Below are positions 33,798 through 43,423 of a stretch of DNA of 64,000 nt, in pieces. Origin of the DNA: Marinifilum breve (GTDB taxonomy: Bacteria; Bacteroidota; Bacteroidia; Bacteroidales; Marinifilaceae); contig NZ_QFLI01000008.1 in assembly GCF_003202155.1 (NCBI RefSeq), positions 186,001 through 250,000 on the forward strand, read 5' to 3'. A program made the position numbers and the translations under genes. How positions within the stretch are numbered: the first letter of the stretch is position 1; each line of letters starts with the position of its first letter. The notes under the pieces were generated by a model. That model was not told the DNA's origin. It saw only the letters and a program-made list of their open reading frames with translations, and made no database searches.

Positions 33798-35234
33798 TTA
33801 GTGTTTTACCTTTCCTCTTCGTGCAATTAATGCCTTTCGAATTTCAAGTGCTCGCTCTTCCGAAATGCTATACTTCATCATCATCCAAATGGCAATAAGA
33901 GCAAAAAATATCGGAATAATAATATCTGCTAACCTTAGGTTAGTCAAGGATTCTGCCGTTTGAATCGTTGCATTTTGATCGAAACCAACCATTTTTAAAG
34001 CTACACCACTTACCAAAAATGCAAGAGCATTACCCAATTTCACCATCAACCAATACACGGCACCAAACATTCCCTCACGTCGAGTTCCATTATTCAACTC
34101 ATCCAAATCACAAACATCTGCAGTCATCGACATCATTAGAGTAAACAAACCACCAATTCCGAATGATATTAATGGCAATGGAATAAACATTAACCATGGA
34201 TTTGCTGGATTAAATCCCCACCATTTCAGTATGTATCCCACAATAGAAAGCAAAGTGGAAATGATGAAGGCCTTTCTTTTCCCAAATTTTGTTGAAAGAC
34301 GAGTTACAATTGGTATGATCAGAAATGCAGTACAAGCAGCGTTGACAGTACTAAACCAAGGTGGCCAAGATCCTGCAGCACTTATGCTACCATCAAACAA
34401 ATAATAAAGAATAATGAAATAGGAGAACTGTGCAATTGTCTGAAAACCATTAAATACTAAAAATGTTGCTCCGCATAATTTAACGAATGGCTTACAGGTT
34501 AAGGTTTGTACAATTGCTGTCCAAAATTCTTTAAGGTTTGATGCTAATTTCTTCATACTTAACTTGGATTCACCTTCCAAGTCAGGCAATTTAAGTTCTT
34601 TACAAAACAGTGCTGGCAGTGCACCCAAAATGATACTTGCACCTCCAACCCACACAGATAAAACCCTAACTCCCGTTGTCGATTCCTCAAAAAACAGATC
34701 TGAGTTTCCAATCATGATCCAGAACCATGGAGCAATCATCCAGGCCATCTGACCAAAAAACTGCCCTACCGCCATTAAACGGGTTCGTTCGTTGTAATCT
34801 GGTGTCATTTCATATCCTAAACCAATAAATGGCGTAGAATATATGGTAAAGGCCAGGAAGAAAATGATGGATAGTACTAAAAAGTAAATGAAATTATAAG
34901 TCTGTGAATTTTCAGGATGCAATTGCCAAAGCACCATAAAAGCGATTCCTGTAATGATACTTCCCAACAACACATAAGGCTTTCTTCTTCCCCAACGAGT
35001 ACGAGTATTATCTGAGATATAACCCATAATTGGATCTATCAGAGCATCGAAAAATTTTGGTAAAGCAGACAACAAACCGGCTAAAACAGGATCCATTTTA
35101 AAACCATAGATCAGGTAGAACATAAAAACGCCCAGGGCTGCTGGATAAAGATTGATTGTTAATTGCCCTGCTCCGTAAGCTGCTTTCTGTCCAAAAGGAA
35201 CTTTATCTTCTGCTGCTGTTTTATAAGGTGCCAT
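33798..35234 (-). CDS. GPH-family cation symporter, second copy
   Basis: A 478-residue inner-membrane transporter with about 12 helices. The signature segment FFDALIDPIMGYISDNT followed by TRWGRRKPYVLLG marks the GPH family, and FGIGGLFTLMMSMTADVCD is the matching C-half motif. It differs clearly from the copy at 29839, so the two probably carry different products, for example laminari-oligosaccharides against gentiobiose or glucose; this is inference. It lies between GH17 and GH30 genes. No signal peptide is expected; the N-terminus (MAPYKTAAEDKVPFGQKAAY) is cytoplasmic. Confidence 0.9.
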   Translation of the reverse strand: MAPYKTAAEDKVPFGQKAAYGAGQLTINLYPAALGVFMFYLIYGFKMDPVLAGLLSALPKFFDALIDPIMGYISDNTRTRWGRRKPYVLLGSIITGIAFMVLWQLHPENSQTYNFIYFLVLSIIFFLAFTIYSTPFIGLGYEMTPDYNERTRLMAVGQFFGQMAWMIAPWFWIMIGNSDLFFEESTTGVRVLSVWVGGASIILGALPALFCKELKLPDLEGESKLSMKKLASNLKEFWTAIVQTLTCKPFVKLCGATFLVFNGFQTIAQFSYFIILYYLFDGSISAAGSWPPWFSTVNAACTAFLIIPIVTRLSTKFGKRKAFIISTLLSIVGYILKWWGFNPANPWLMFIPLPLISFGIGGLFTLMMSMTADVCDLDELNNGTRREGMFGAVYWLMVKLGNALAFLVSGVALKMVGFDQNATIQTAESLTNLRLADIIIPIFFALIAIWMMMKYSISEERALEIRKALIARRGKVKH

Positions 35235-35241
35235 ATTTTTT

Positions 35242-35268
35242 GAATTACGAATTAAGAATTATGAATTG
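35242..35268 (+). repeat. Short tandem heptamer repeat GAATTAN, four copies
   Basis: GAATT recurs at 35242, 35249, 35256 and 35263, a period of seven bases. It lies between the GPH symporter gene and the first GH17 gene. The function is unknown; it may only be an AT-rich spacer. Confidence 0.6.
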
Positions 35269-35290
35269 AGTGTGATACTTCCACTTATTT

Positions 35291-36370
35291 TTAAAGCTCA
35301 GGATAAAGGGCCTGCATTACCTTTTTAGGTTTGCGGTCAACTGTGAATATTCCCCAGTGCTTTTCAGCTCCTAAAGGATTGGCTGTTTCACCTTTCCAAT
35401 CTTCGTCGAAAGCCTCGAAAAAGAAAGTGGTAATGTTCATTTCCTTCGACCACTTATTCAACTCCTGATAGTAACGTTCCTGCTTCTCTTCACTAGCTCT
35501 TTCTCCAAATTCAGTAGCAATACTTGCCCATCCAGCTTCTGTAATCACAAGTTTGCTATCGGGAAATGCATTTCGAACATCCTGCACATTCTGAATGGTA
35601 TATGACATACCTTCATCAATATCTTTTCCTTCCCAAACTGGATACACATGAATTGAAACAAAGTCTACAACCTTGGCCAATTCCTGTCCACTTTTAACCC
35701 ACCATTCATAGTTATCGGCAACAGTTACTGGCTGCTGAATCTTTTTCTGCACTCTTTTCACATAGGAAATAATAGAATCGGTATCAACTTTATGGTCGTT
35801 CCATTCAACCAATGACTCATTACCAACATTCAGGGCAATTATTGTTTCCGGATATTTATTGGCTAAAGCAATTCCTCTTTGAATTTCTTCCTGGTTCAGT
35901 ATCATGTTTTTATCCAATACTTCCTGAGAGATTGGCTCATTAAGCCACGAACAGGTTTCATGTGCGCTTAACTCTGCCTTTAACCAAACTCCTAACATCA
36001 CTTTAATGTTCAGCTGATTTTCTTCAATAATTCTTAGAACTGCCTGTGAATTTTCGCCACAATCATACAACCTGATCAAGTTGAACAGTGAATCTTTCGA
36101 AATGATTTGTAAATCTTCCAGTACTTCCTCATCACTGGGATTTACCGCGCCATTTCCCCTATCAGGATGTTGTCCACTGCGAAATCCAGAGTAGGCCACA
36201 GCCCATGAAGTTCCACCTAAAAGATCTGCTTTCTCTTGTTTGATTTCCATATTCTGCTTTGCTTGTTCCTGAATGTTTACTTCCGATTTCTTGGCAGCAT
36301 TCTTACAAGAGAACAAGCCTATCGTAATACAAATCAGTACTGAAATATTTTTAATGCTAGAGTTTTTCAT
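35291..36370 (-). CDS. GH17 endo-beta-1,3-glucanase (lipoprotein)
   Basis: A 359-residue lipoprotein (GLFSC, C22) of family GH17, retaining glucanases that cut beta-1,3-glucan such as laminarin. The acid/base glutamate lies in LNVGNES (E185) and the nucleophile in VITEAGWAS (E278), both in the standard GH17 surroundings; the barrel ends in KHWGIFTVDRKPKKVM. A charged linker of about 30 residues separates the lipid anchor from the barrel. It is the only one of the three GH17 proteins here with an export signal, so it should act in the periplasm or at the surface while the others act inside. Confidence 0.93.
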   Translation of the reverse strand: MKNSSIKNISVLICITIGLFSCKNAAKKSEVNIQEQAKQNMEIKQEKADLLGGTSWAVAYSGFRSGQHPDRGNGAVNPSDEEVLEDLQIISKDSLFNLIRLYDCGENSQAVLRIIEENQLNIKVMLGVWLKAELSAHETCSWLNEPISQEVLDKNMILNQEEIQRGIALANKYPETIIALNVGNESLVEWNDHKVDTDSIISYVKRVQKKIQQPVTVADNYEWWVKSGQELAKVVDFVSIHVYPVWEGKDIDEGMSYTIQNVQDVRNAFPDSKLVITEAGWASIATEFGERASEEKQERYYQELNKWSKEMNITTFFFEAFDEDWKGETANPLGAEKHWGIFTVDRKPKKVMQALYPEL

Positions 36371-36382
36371 TTCTATTAATTG

Positions 36383-37330
36383 TTAAGCCTTCATTAGTTC
36401 TGCAAATTGATCTTCCATTACTTTCTTTGGTTTCCTATCGAACTTGAATAAACCCCAATGTTTTTCAGGTTCCATTGGCTCAGGTGAACCTTTCCATGAT
36501 TCATCAAAAGCTTCAAAATAAAAGCAGAGTATCTCTTCTTCCTCTGTCCATCTCATCAAATCCTGGTAGTAAATACTTTGAAAATCTTCGCTTACATTTT
36601 CAGGGTCAATTCCTCGTCCATTTGAATTAGTAGCCCATCCCGCCTCGGTAATTACCACCGGTTTGTGTGGATATTTTTCGGCTATGCTGTAATAGTTTTG
36701 TTTGGTGTAGTCTAAGGCTTCATGAATATTCTTGTATTCCCAAACCGGGTAAGTATGAATAGAAATAAAATCCACGACATCTACAAGATCCTTGATATGA
36801 TCGAGCCAAGGCACATAATTTTCGCAGAATGTAACTGGCTGCTTGGTACCTTTCTTTATGATTTTCACATATCTAATTACACTTTCAACTGGAACATAGT
36901 GATCTGTCCAATTTACAGTAGCCTCATTTCCTGCGGAAAGTGCAAAAACGATGTCAGCATATTGATTTGCCAGTTTGATTAATTTCTCAACTTGATTGAT
37001 ATTGTGTTCCTTATTGGCAATCAATTGTCCTTCGGAGTAAACTCCTCCCCAAGGACAGGCAAAATTGTTCATTTCGGCACCAATGTAAGCGCCTAGCATC
37101 ACCTGGAAATCAAGCTTCTCATTTTTTATTACCTCAAGCACAGTATCAGTTTGTTCATCGCAAGCATAAAGCCTGAGGTATTTCCAGTGTCCTTGCAATA
37201 TTAACAGATCTTCTTTGATCTGCTCATAGCTAGGAAAAATACCTGCATCCGGACTTTGTCCCTCTCTAAATCCTGAGTAACAAATTGCCTTGTCAAATTT
37301 TATATTTAGTTGTTCTGTAATCTTCTTCAT
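36383..37330 (-). CDS. GH17 beta-1,3-glucanase without signal peptide
   Basis: A 315-residue GH17 barrel. The acid/base glutamate is in LSAGNEATVNW (E136) and the nucleophile in VVITEAGWATN (E229). The N-terminus (MKKITEQLNIKFDKAICYSG) is polar and goes directly into the first barrel strand, so there is no signal peptide or lipobox and the protein should stay in the cytoplasm. It resembles the copy at 35291 closely (FREGQSPD against FRSGQHPD; YPVWE in both), which suggests duplication followed by loss of the signal. Spacing of 12 bases to the next gene shows co-transcription. An upstream start that would add a signal was not found. Confidence 0.92.
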   Translation of the reverse strand: MKKITEQLNIKFDKAICYSGFREGQSPDAGIFPSYEQIKEDLLILQGHWKYLRLYACDEQTDTVLEVIKNEKLDFQVMLGAYIGAEMNNFACPWGGVYSEGQLIANKEHNINQVEKLIKLANQYADIVFALSAGNEATVNWTDHYVPVESVIRYVKIIKKGTKQPVTFCENYVPWLDHIKDLVDVVDFISIHTYPVWEYKNIHEALDYTKQNYYSIAEKYPHKPVVITEAGWATNSNGRGIDPENVSEDFQSIYYQDLMRWTEEEEILCFYFEAFDESWKGSPEPMEPEKHWGLFKFDRKPKKVMEDQFAELMKA

Positions 37331-37366
37331 TAACTATTTACTTAGCCTTCTTCGTAAGTACACGAA

Positions 37367-38251
37367 TTAGAATTTCAACTTCTCATTCTTATCCCAAATT
37401 CCCCAATAAGCACCTACATCACCTTCGTCTGATGTTTTCCATTCTTCGTCGAATGACGAGAAGTAGAATATCTCTATATCTTCTTCTTTTGACCAATTTT
37501 GAGATTGAATGAAGTACTTCATCGCATTTTCCTGCGAAGGTTCCGCTCCATGAAATGGTTCTCCAACATTTGGCCAACCCGTTTCCGAGATAATCACCTT
37601 TTTTCCTGCTCCGGCTCTAAATGCACGATTGTACATGTCTTTCATGTACAGGTATGAATTTTCGAGACTACAACCTTCCCAGAATGGATAGCAGTTGGCA
37701 AGGATCACATCACAAACTTCAGTAACCTTAGGTCGATTGGCGAATTCATAATATGCATCCACATATGCAACAGGAACACCAGGAAGTTCTTCCTTCACTC
37801 GGTAGATATATTTCAGAAGTTCTTCTTCCGTTAAATCTTCACGATACAAAACCTCATTACCAACAGCTACAATATCTGCATAACCAGCTTTTGCAACTTC
37901 AATGATTCCTTCAATTTCGTTTTCGTTAATGCTTTGATATTTCCCCAACCAGGCTCCTACCATGGTTTTCAGTCCAAATTCCTTGGCTACCTTAGGAATC
38001 AATTCATTTCCTTCAGTACATGAAAAAGATCGAATCCACTTGGTATGAGGACTCACAATTTCCATTCTTCGGCGAATCTGCTCCTCGCTAATCTGGGTTC
38101 CCGGTTCTTGTCCTTCCATATATGGACTGAAACAGATACCATGCATACCTCTATTTAAATACTGATAGTATAGCGCTCGTATTTCATCTTGGCTCTTGTC
38201 TTCAAGATCAACCCCTGCCAAGGACATTAAATATTCACTTCTTACAGACAT
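37367..38251 (-). CDS. GH17-type glucanase, divergent, without signal peptide
   Basis: A 294-residue GH17 protein. The acid/base glutamate is in VAVGNEVLY (E133) and the nucleophile in VIISETGWPNVG (E223); ETGWP is the classic GH17 form, while the two neighbours have EAGWA. The start MSVRSEYLMSLAGVDLEDKS holds no export signal, so cytoplasmic action is expected. It is more distant from the two other copies than they are from each other. It follows the phosphorylase gene by about 70 bases and may supply it with shortened chains or act on transglycosylation products. Confidence 0.9.
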   Translation of the reverse strand: MSVRSEYLMSLAGVDLEDKSQDEIRALYYQYLNRGMHGICFSPYMEGQEPGTQISEEQIRRRMEIVSPHTKWIRSFSCTEGNELIPKVAKEFGLKTMVGAWLGKYQSINENEIEGIIEVAKAGYADIVAVGNEVLYREDLTEEELLKYIYRVKEELPGVPVAYVDAYYEFANRPKVTEVCDVILANCYPFWEGCSLENSYLYMKDMYNRAFRAGAGKKVIISETGWPNVGEPFHGAEPSQENAMKYFIQSQNWSKEEDIEIFYFSSFDEEWKTSDEGDVGAYWGIWDKNEKLKF

Positions 38252-38324
38252 AGGTTTAGGCTTAAAAGGTTAAAGTTTATCCGCGTGCTCACAAATCACT
38301 GCAAGCACACCGATTGTTTATTTG

Positions 38325-41300
38325 TTATTTTTTAGACATTGTATAATCGATTCTTCTTACTGAATCTTCTCTTCTAAATATTGATGAACTGATATTTTCA
38401 TCGATGACATTACCAGTGATCAAAGTGCTCGATCCATCTTTATATATAATTTTAATCTCAGAAATTGAACCATTAGAGAATACAACCGGAACCTTGCAAA
38501 ATGTTAATGCCAATTGTCCCTTATCCAATTCAATAATTTGCTTTGCATTTTGAAGATCGTAGTAGGTAAACACTTCAGAATTCTCAAGAACCTCCTTCTC
38601 ATTCAACAAAGGCAAATCAAAAACAATTTTCCCCTGATCGATACGGATACCCAGCTCTCCCATTCTCGAGATAAAGTCTTCCTTCACCTGCCCAGTCATT
38701 CCTGGTTGCTTGACTCCCGCATTTCCAGGAGTATGAGAATAAGCATCGGTTGGGAAAGCACCATACAAATCTGGCGATTTGTAGATTCCAATACCAGCTT
38801 TGATTTCGTAATAATGTTCCTTCAATCTACCAATCAACTCTGGACTTAAATTCTCGTCGGTTGCCAGGAAGAAATTTTCTTGGGCGGCAAGAAGCAGTTT
38901 CGAAACCATATGCCAGTAGATACTTCCTAATCCTTCATAACCATAGAATGTTCCTGATCTTCCTGTAAAAGACTGATGATCGAACATGCTTTCATAAGCA
39001 TTTAGTACAAGATCTCTATCAGCATTTACCAATTCTTTATATTCAGAATTTAATCCATCAAGAATTCCATTCAGCACCTCGGTATTTCGAATATTACCAT
39101 TAAAATGACAACTTCCTGATTGATCAGCGGAAACTAGTGCAGTATTTTTATCTTCAATTAATTTCTGAAGTAAAGCTGATTTTGCTACTTGTTCCTTTGA
39201 AATATTATTCTTCTCGGTAAACCTTGCCAACTGTCTATCAGGATACAAAATATAACTAAACTGATCTTCACGGAATAAAGAACTCGCCTTTAAAGCATCC
39301 AGTACTTCCAGGCTTTCTTCTGCCGATAAATATCCAGAACTCAATACAGCTACCTGACCTTCCAGCATTTCATACAAATAGCGAATCGATATTTCTTCAT
39401 CTGAAATTGAAATCAGGTTGTAGGCATGATACAGTTTATCTTCTCGCTTATTTACACGAATCGACTGATCCATATAGGACATTGCCAAGCTGGTAAATTC
39501 TACCAAATCTGCAACTTTAACCGAATTTCGCTCTCCTGAGAACGAATTCGTATAAATCGCTTCTCTATATTCTGTTCCTGCCAAACCAAGTATATCGGCA
39601 AAATACTTTCTTTCCTTGTTGGTAAAACCAGTATTCAATAAATTTGATTTCTCATTGAACAGTTTAAATACCTTATCCAATAACGATTTTACTTCTGCCG
39701 AAACACTAATTTCTTCAACTGATAATTGAGTCAACTTTTCGGTCCAAAACTTCAAGAATCTACGCAAGTAATATAGGGTTACCATGGAAACACCATTCCC
39801 TACCAATGCATTGTTTGCATCGTTCCATTCCGGACGTTGAGTATTCAGCCAGATCCCTGCTTCAGGAATAAAATTGCTTAATTTACTTAGCAATGTCACC
39901 AAGATTTTCTCCATCAGGTTTACCCTGTATATTTCGCTACCCTGCTTCAACAAGAAAGCATCAGCTCCAATCTCTTTGTAATTTGCCTTTATTTCTTTGT
40001 TCAGATCAAAATCAAACCCAATGGTATCCTGTGGATTTTTAACAATCTGATCGTAAGCTTTAATTCGGTAAGGTACATTTGCATACACAAATATCTCTTT
40101 ACCCAACAACTCATCCAGCTTTCCTGGGTGGAAGTCATTGCTTAGTTCCAATAGTTTCTGCAAATAGATAATTTGGTGATCTCCCCAATAGCCAATGTAT
40201 GCCCATGGATCCTCCGGATCGGGACATTCCCAATCGATTCCTTCACGGGTAATTCGATATGGGTTGTAGCCATCGGCAGTAGAGGCATTCACAAATTTGC
40301 TAATCATTCCTTCCAAATACTCAGGAAATGACCAAGCCAAAGCTTCCCAGTTTTGGAATATATCTCTCCAATTTCCTTGGTAGTTTAACTTCGGACTACC
40401 ATCCTCATTTTTTGTTTCAATAGAAAACTGATTCCATGGGCGACTTGGATCGCCATGGCGACGACTAAATGTTAATGGCAAGTATTCCAAGCAGATTCTT
40501 TGCAAATCAGAATTAGCCACTATACTTACCTTATCAAGCAATTCATTATATGATATTTCTTTAGGCAATTCATTCAACCAGCTATTAAATTCTGAATAAA
40601 TTTTAGAATTCGATTGCTTCACAAACAAAGCTAAATCTGCACTATTAATATTGTATGAGTCAATGAAAATTCCACCACGCATTGCATTAAACATGGTATT
40701 CGAAAAATGACGAGCAGTACACAAATCATCTTTTCCAGACTGTAAACCATCTGCGTCAGCAACAATTTGAATCAAATTTTCTGTTCCCAATTGAATGTCT
40801 TCATCGATAGCGATTAGCAGATTCGTGTCATTTTTAATGAACTCATTTAGGTTCGAAACTGCAGAGCTATCCTGATTAATCTCAGCGACAATCATCCACT
40901 CTTCCGATTCACTTGTCGACAATTCCAATTCAGAATTCAACATGTAAGCACCACGAGTTGCTCTCACATCAACTTCTGTTTCAAGATTCAAACCTTTTAT
41001 GAAATTCTGTTCCTGTTTTGCCGAAAGTAAGATTTTCTTGTTTTGCAATCCTGCAGACCATACAGTAGTGCATTTTAATGACTCACTTGGCTCTGCTCTA
41101 TCAACCGGAATTGAGCTCAACATGAATAAACCCAAACCCGATGCTGGTATGAGTTCATTCTTTTTATAAGCATCAAGTAGATTGCTGTATTCACTCTGAA
41201 ATGCATAATCGAACCCATATGGAATAATGTTTTGAATTCCATCAAGAACTTCTGCATTTAGCTTATTTCCGCTAATGTTTTTTACTTTCGATTTACGAAC

Positions 41301-41777
41301 AAATCCAAACTTTTCTGAATTGTACCAAGCATACTGGAATTCGATTCCCAAATCAAGATTCACCTCTTCAAAAATGATCTTGTTGCCATAGATACTTTTA
41401 TATAGATTTCTTTGAATTTTATATACTTCGTTCAAATTCTTTGCAAATGGTTCCCATAGAAAAGTTTTTTCTTCTTTCTCAACCAAAAACAAAGTTTTAC
41501 TTCCTGTAATACCCTTAAAATCATGAATCTTATCAACAGTGTAATAAGGAAATAATGCATTATCGCGATTCTTTCTACCTGCCGATAATGAACCATTACT
41601 TGATATGAACATCCAGTGATCCGAATCACTAACAATACTCATAAAGAAGTCTGCCATTTGGTCAGAATTGCTAATCTTGTAAAACTTCTCATTATTTAGT
41701 TCTACAAATTCTCCTTTAATCTCAGCCCCGCTGCAATTCAAATTTGTGTTTCCCAGATAAATGTTACTCTTCTTCAT
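38325..41777 (-). CDS. GH149-type beta-1,3-glucan/oligoglucan phosphorylase
   Basis: A 1150-residue protein without signal peptide, so cytoplasmic. Size, layout and motifs match GH149 phosphorylases (about 1,100 residues, first described from Euglena and found next to GH17 and GH16 in bacteria). Seen are a beta-sandwich N-terminal half, RRHGDPSRPWNQF, GNWRDIFQNWEALAWSFPEY, the helical-barrel active-site stretch DPEDPWAYIGYWGDHQ (520-535) with the likely general acid, WNDANNALVG, and the C-terminal GNAGVKQPGMTGQVKEDF (from about 1018). The reaction is reversible phosphorolysis of beta-1,3-oligoglucans to alpha-glucose-1-phosphate, saving ATP. The family call is from recalled motifs and context; GH94 or GH161 are the alternatives, but both are usually shorter. 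Confidence 0.8.
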   Translation of the reverse strand: MKKSNIYLGNTNLNCSGAEIKGEFVELNNEKFYKISNSDQMADFFMSIVSDSDHWMFISSNGSLSAGRKNRDNALFPYYTVDKIHDFKGITGSKTLFLVEKEEKTFLWEPFAKNLNEVYKIQRNLYKSIYGNKIIFEEVNLDLGIEFQYAWYNSEKFGFVRKSKVKNISGNKLNAEVLDGIQNIIPYGFDYAFQSEYSNLLDAYKKNELIPASGLGLFMLSSIPVDRAEPSESLKCTTVWSAGLQNKKILLSAKQEQNFIKGLNLETEVDVRATRGAYMLNSELELSTSESEEWMIVAEINQDSSAVSNLNEFIKNDTNLLIAIDEDIQLGTENLIQIVADADGLQSGKDDLCTARHFSNTMFNAMRGGIFIDSYNINSADLALFVKQSNSKIYSEFNSWLNELPKEISYNELLDKVSIVANSDLQRICLEYLPLTFSRRHGDPSRPWNQFSIETKNEDGSPKLNYQGNWRDIFQNWEALAWSFPEYLEGMISKFVNASTADGYNPYRITREGIDWECPDPEDPWAYIGYWGDHQIIYLQKLLELSNDFHPGKLDELLGKEIFVYANVPYRIKAYDQIVKNPQDTIGFDFDLNKEIKANYKEIGADAFLLKQGSEIYRVNLMEKILVTLLSKLSNFIPEAGIWLNTQRPEWNDANNALVGNGVSMVTLYYLRRFLKFWTEKLTQLSVEEISVSAEVKSLLDKVFKLFNEKSNLLNTGFTNKERKYFADILGLAGTEYREAIYTNSFSGERNSVKVADLVEFTSLAMSYMDQSIRVNKREDKLYHAYNLISISDEEISIRYLYEMLEGQVAVLSSGYLSAEESLEVLDALKASSLFREDQFSYILYPDRQLARFTEKNNISKEQVAKSALLQKLIEDKNTALVSADQSGSCHFNGNIRNTEVLNGILDGLNSEYKELVNADRDLVLNAYESMFDHQSFTGRSGTFYGYEGLGSIYWHMVSKLLLAAQENFFLATDENLSPELIGRLKEHYYEIKAGIGIYKSPDLYGAFPTDAYSHTPGNAGVKQPGMTGQVKEDFISRMGELGIRIDQGKIVFDLPLLNEKEVLENSEVFTYYDLQNAKQIIELDKGQLALTFCKVPVVFSNGSISEIKIIYKDGSSTLITGNVIDENISSSIFRREDSVRRIDYTMSKK

Positions 41778-41864
41778 TTTAACCTAACTAGATTCAACTT
41801 CAATTTCTTTCAACAAAAACTTCTGAGTTTTATATAATAAATCCCTAAAGGATTCAATCTGTTC

Positions 41865-43421
41865 CTATTCTTTAATCAGAATTACTTCCAATTCTTCAAG
41901 GGATTTTCCCTTGGTTTCAGGCAGCATTACGATCACAAACACAAGACCCAATGCACCAAATATTCCATAAATTAAAAAGGTAGTCGCATTTCCCAGGTTC
42001 ATTTGCTCCCAAGGGAAAGCCAACTGTACAACGAAACTTATTCCCGAGTTGATCAGCCCTACAAATGAGATGGCCAACCCTCTTACCCGATTTGGAAAAA
42101 GTTCTGAAAACAAGACCCACATAACAGGTCCGATAGAAATCGCAAAAGAGGCTACAAAGCCTATAATTCCTGTCAGTACCAACCATGGGTTGATGCTGAT
42201 TGCTTTTGCGATAAATTCTGATTGGTGTTCTTTAAATGTCTGTTCACCAACACTACTCAATAATGCTTTATTGAATTCGATATCACTTTCGAATACAACA
42301 TTTTCAATTTCTTTTAATTGGGAAGGTTCCACAAAGTCTGAACATTCCGATATGCTCTTTTTACTTAATTGATAGGTTGCATCTCCAAAACTTGCTGATA
42401 ATACAAACATGGATACTGCAATCCCAAACAAACCATAAATCAGAAGTGGTTTTCTGCCTACTCTGTCGATCAACCAAATTGCAAAAAGAGTAAATACTAG
42501 GTTGGTTAATCCAACCAAAATGGCTTGTGAAAATGAGGCATCAGTTCCAATACCAGTTTGTTCAAATATCATAGGAGCATAAAAGAACACTGAGTTAATT
42601 CCCGTAATTTGCTGTGTAATAGCAATTACAACACCAATAATGAGAACCAACTTTAAAGATGGTTTGAACAACTCCTTTACAGAGATTCTCTCCTTATTTT
42701 TCGATGATTGAATACTTCTTGCAATGTTTACCAACTGTTTCTTTGCCTCTGATTCACCTAATGCCTTTTTCATCACATCAAGGGCTTCATCATCCAATCC
42801 GTTCATAGCTAACCAACGTGGACTTCTTGGCACAAAAAACAAGAGGAAAAAATAGAGGAAGGCAGGAATCGCTTCCAGTCCTAACATCCATCTCCAATTA
42901 TAAGCATCGAACTGCAGCCAGGTGCCCCAGTTTTCATTTGATTTACCCAATTGTAAAATCATGTAATTGGTAAAAAATGCAACTGATATTCCCAGTACAA
43001 TATTAAGTTGGTTAAAGGATACCATAGTTCCCCTAAGTTTTGGAGGGGCGATTTCGGCAATGTACATTGGAGCAATAATCAGCGATGCGCCAACTCCAAT
43101 TCCTCCAATCATTCTTGCCAAAACCAACATTGTAAAATTAGGGGCTATGGCTGATCCTAAAGCTGAAATAAAATATAATGCTGCTGCACATTTTAATACT
43201 GATCTTCTTCCAAACCTATCACTAACAGGGCCAGCCAACATCATGGCCAAAGTTGCGGTAAGAGTCAAACAGCTCACAGCCCAACCCAACTGAATTTTGC
43301 TAAGGTCGAACTGAGGTTCTATAAATTTAACTACGCCTGAAATTACCGACGCGTCAAATCCCATTAGAAATCCTCCTAAGGCAACAATTAAAGAAACAGC
43401 AGCACTATATTTTAAGTTCAT
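41865..43421 (-). CDS. Sugar-porter family MFS permease
   Basis: A 518-residue inner-membrane permease with 12 helices. Hallmarks are GPVSDRFGRRSVLK (loop 2-3), FVPRSPRWLAMNG (PESPRWL-like, after helix 6), QQITGINSVFFYAPMIF (helix 7), IDRVGRKPLLI (loop 8-9) and LPETKGKSLEELE at the C-terminus. Between helices 9 and 10 lies an extra soluble loop of about 60 residues (KKSISECSDFVEPSQLKEI onward). It would import glucose or a short glucan. The start at 43421 is 2 bases from the stop of the GH16 gene, so translation is probably coupled. Confidence 0.92.
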   Translation of the reverse strand: MNLKYSAAVSLIVALGGFLMGFDASVISGVVKFIEPQFDLSKIQLGWAVSCLTLTATLAMMLAGPVSDRFGRRSVLKCAAALYFISALGSAIAPNFTMLVLARMIGGIGVGASLIIAPMYIAEIAPPKLRGTMVSFNQLNIVLGISVAFFTNYMILQLGKSNENWGTWLQFDAYNWRWMLGLEAIPAFLYFFLLFFVPRSPRWLAMNGLDDEALDVMKKALGESEAKKQLVNIARSIQSSKNKERISVKELFKPSLKLVLIIGVVIAITQQITGINSVFFYAPMIFEQTGIGTDASFSQAILVGLTNLVFTLFAIWLIDRVGRKPLLIYGLFGIAVSMFVLSASFGDATYQLSKKSISECSDFVEPSQLKEIENVVFESDIEFNKALLSSVGEQTFKEHQSEFIAKAISINPWLVLTGIIGFVASFAISIGPVMWVLFSELFPNRVRGLAISFVGLINSGISFVVQLAFPWEQMNLGNATTFLIYGIFGALGLVFVIVMLPETKGKSLEELEVILIKE

Positions 43422-43423
43422 GA

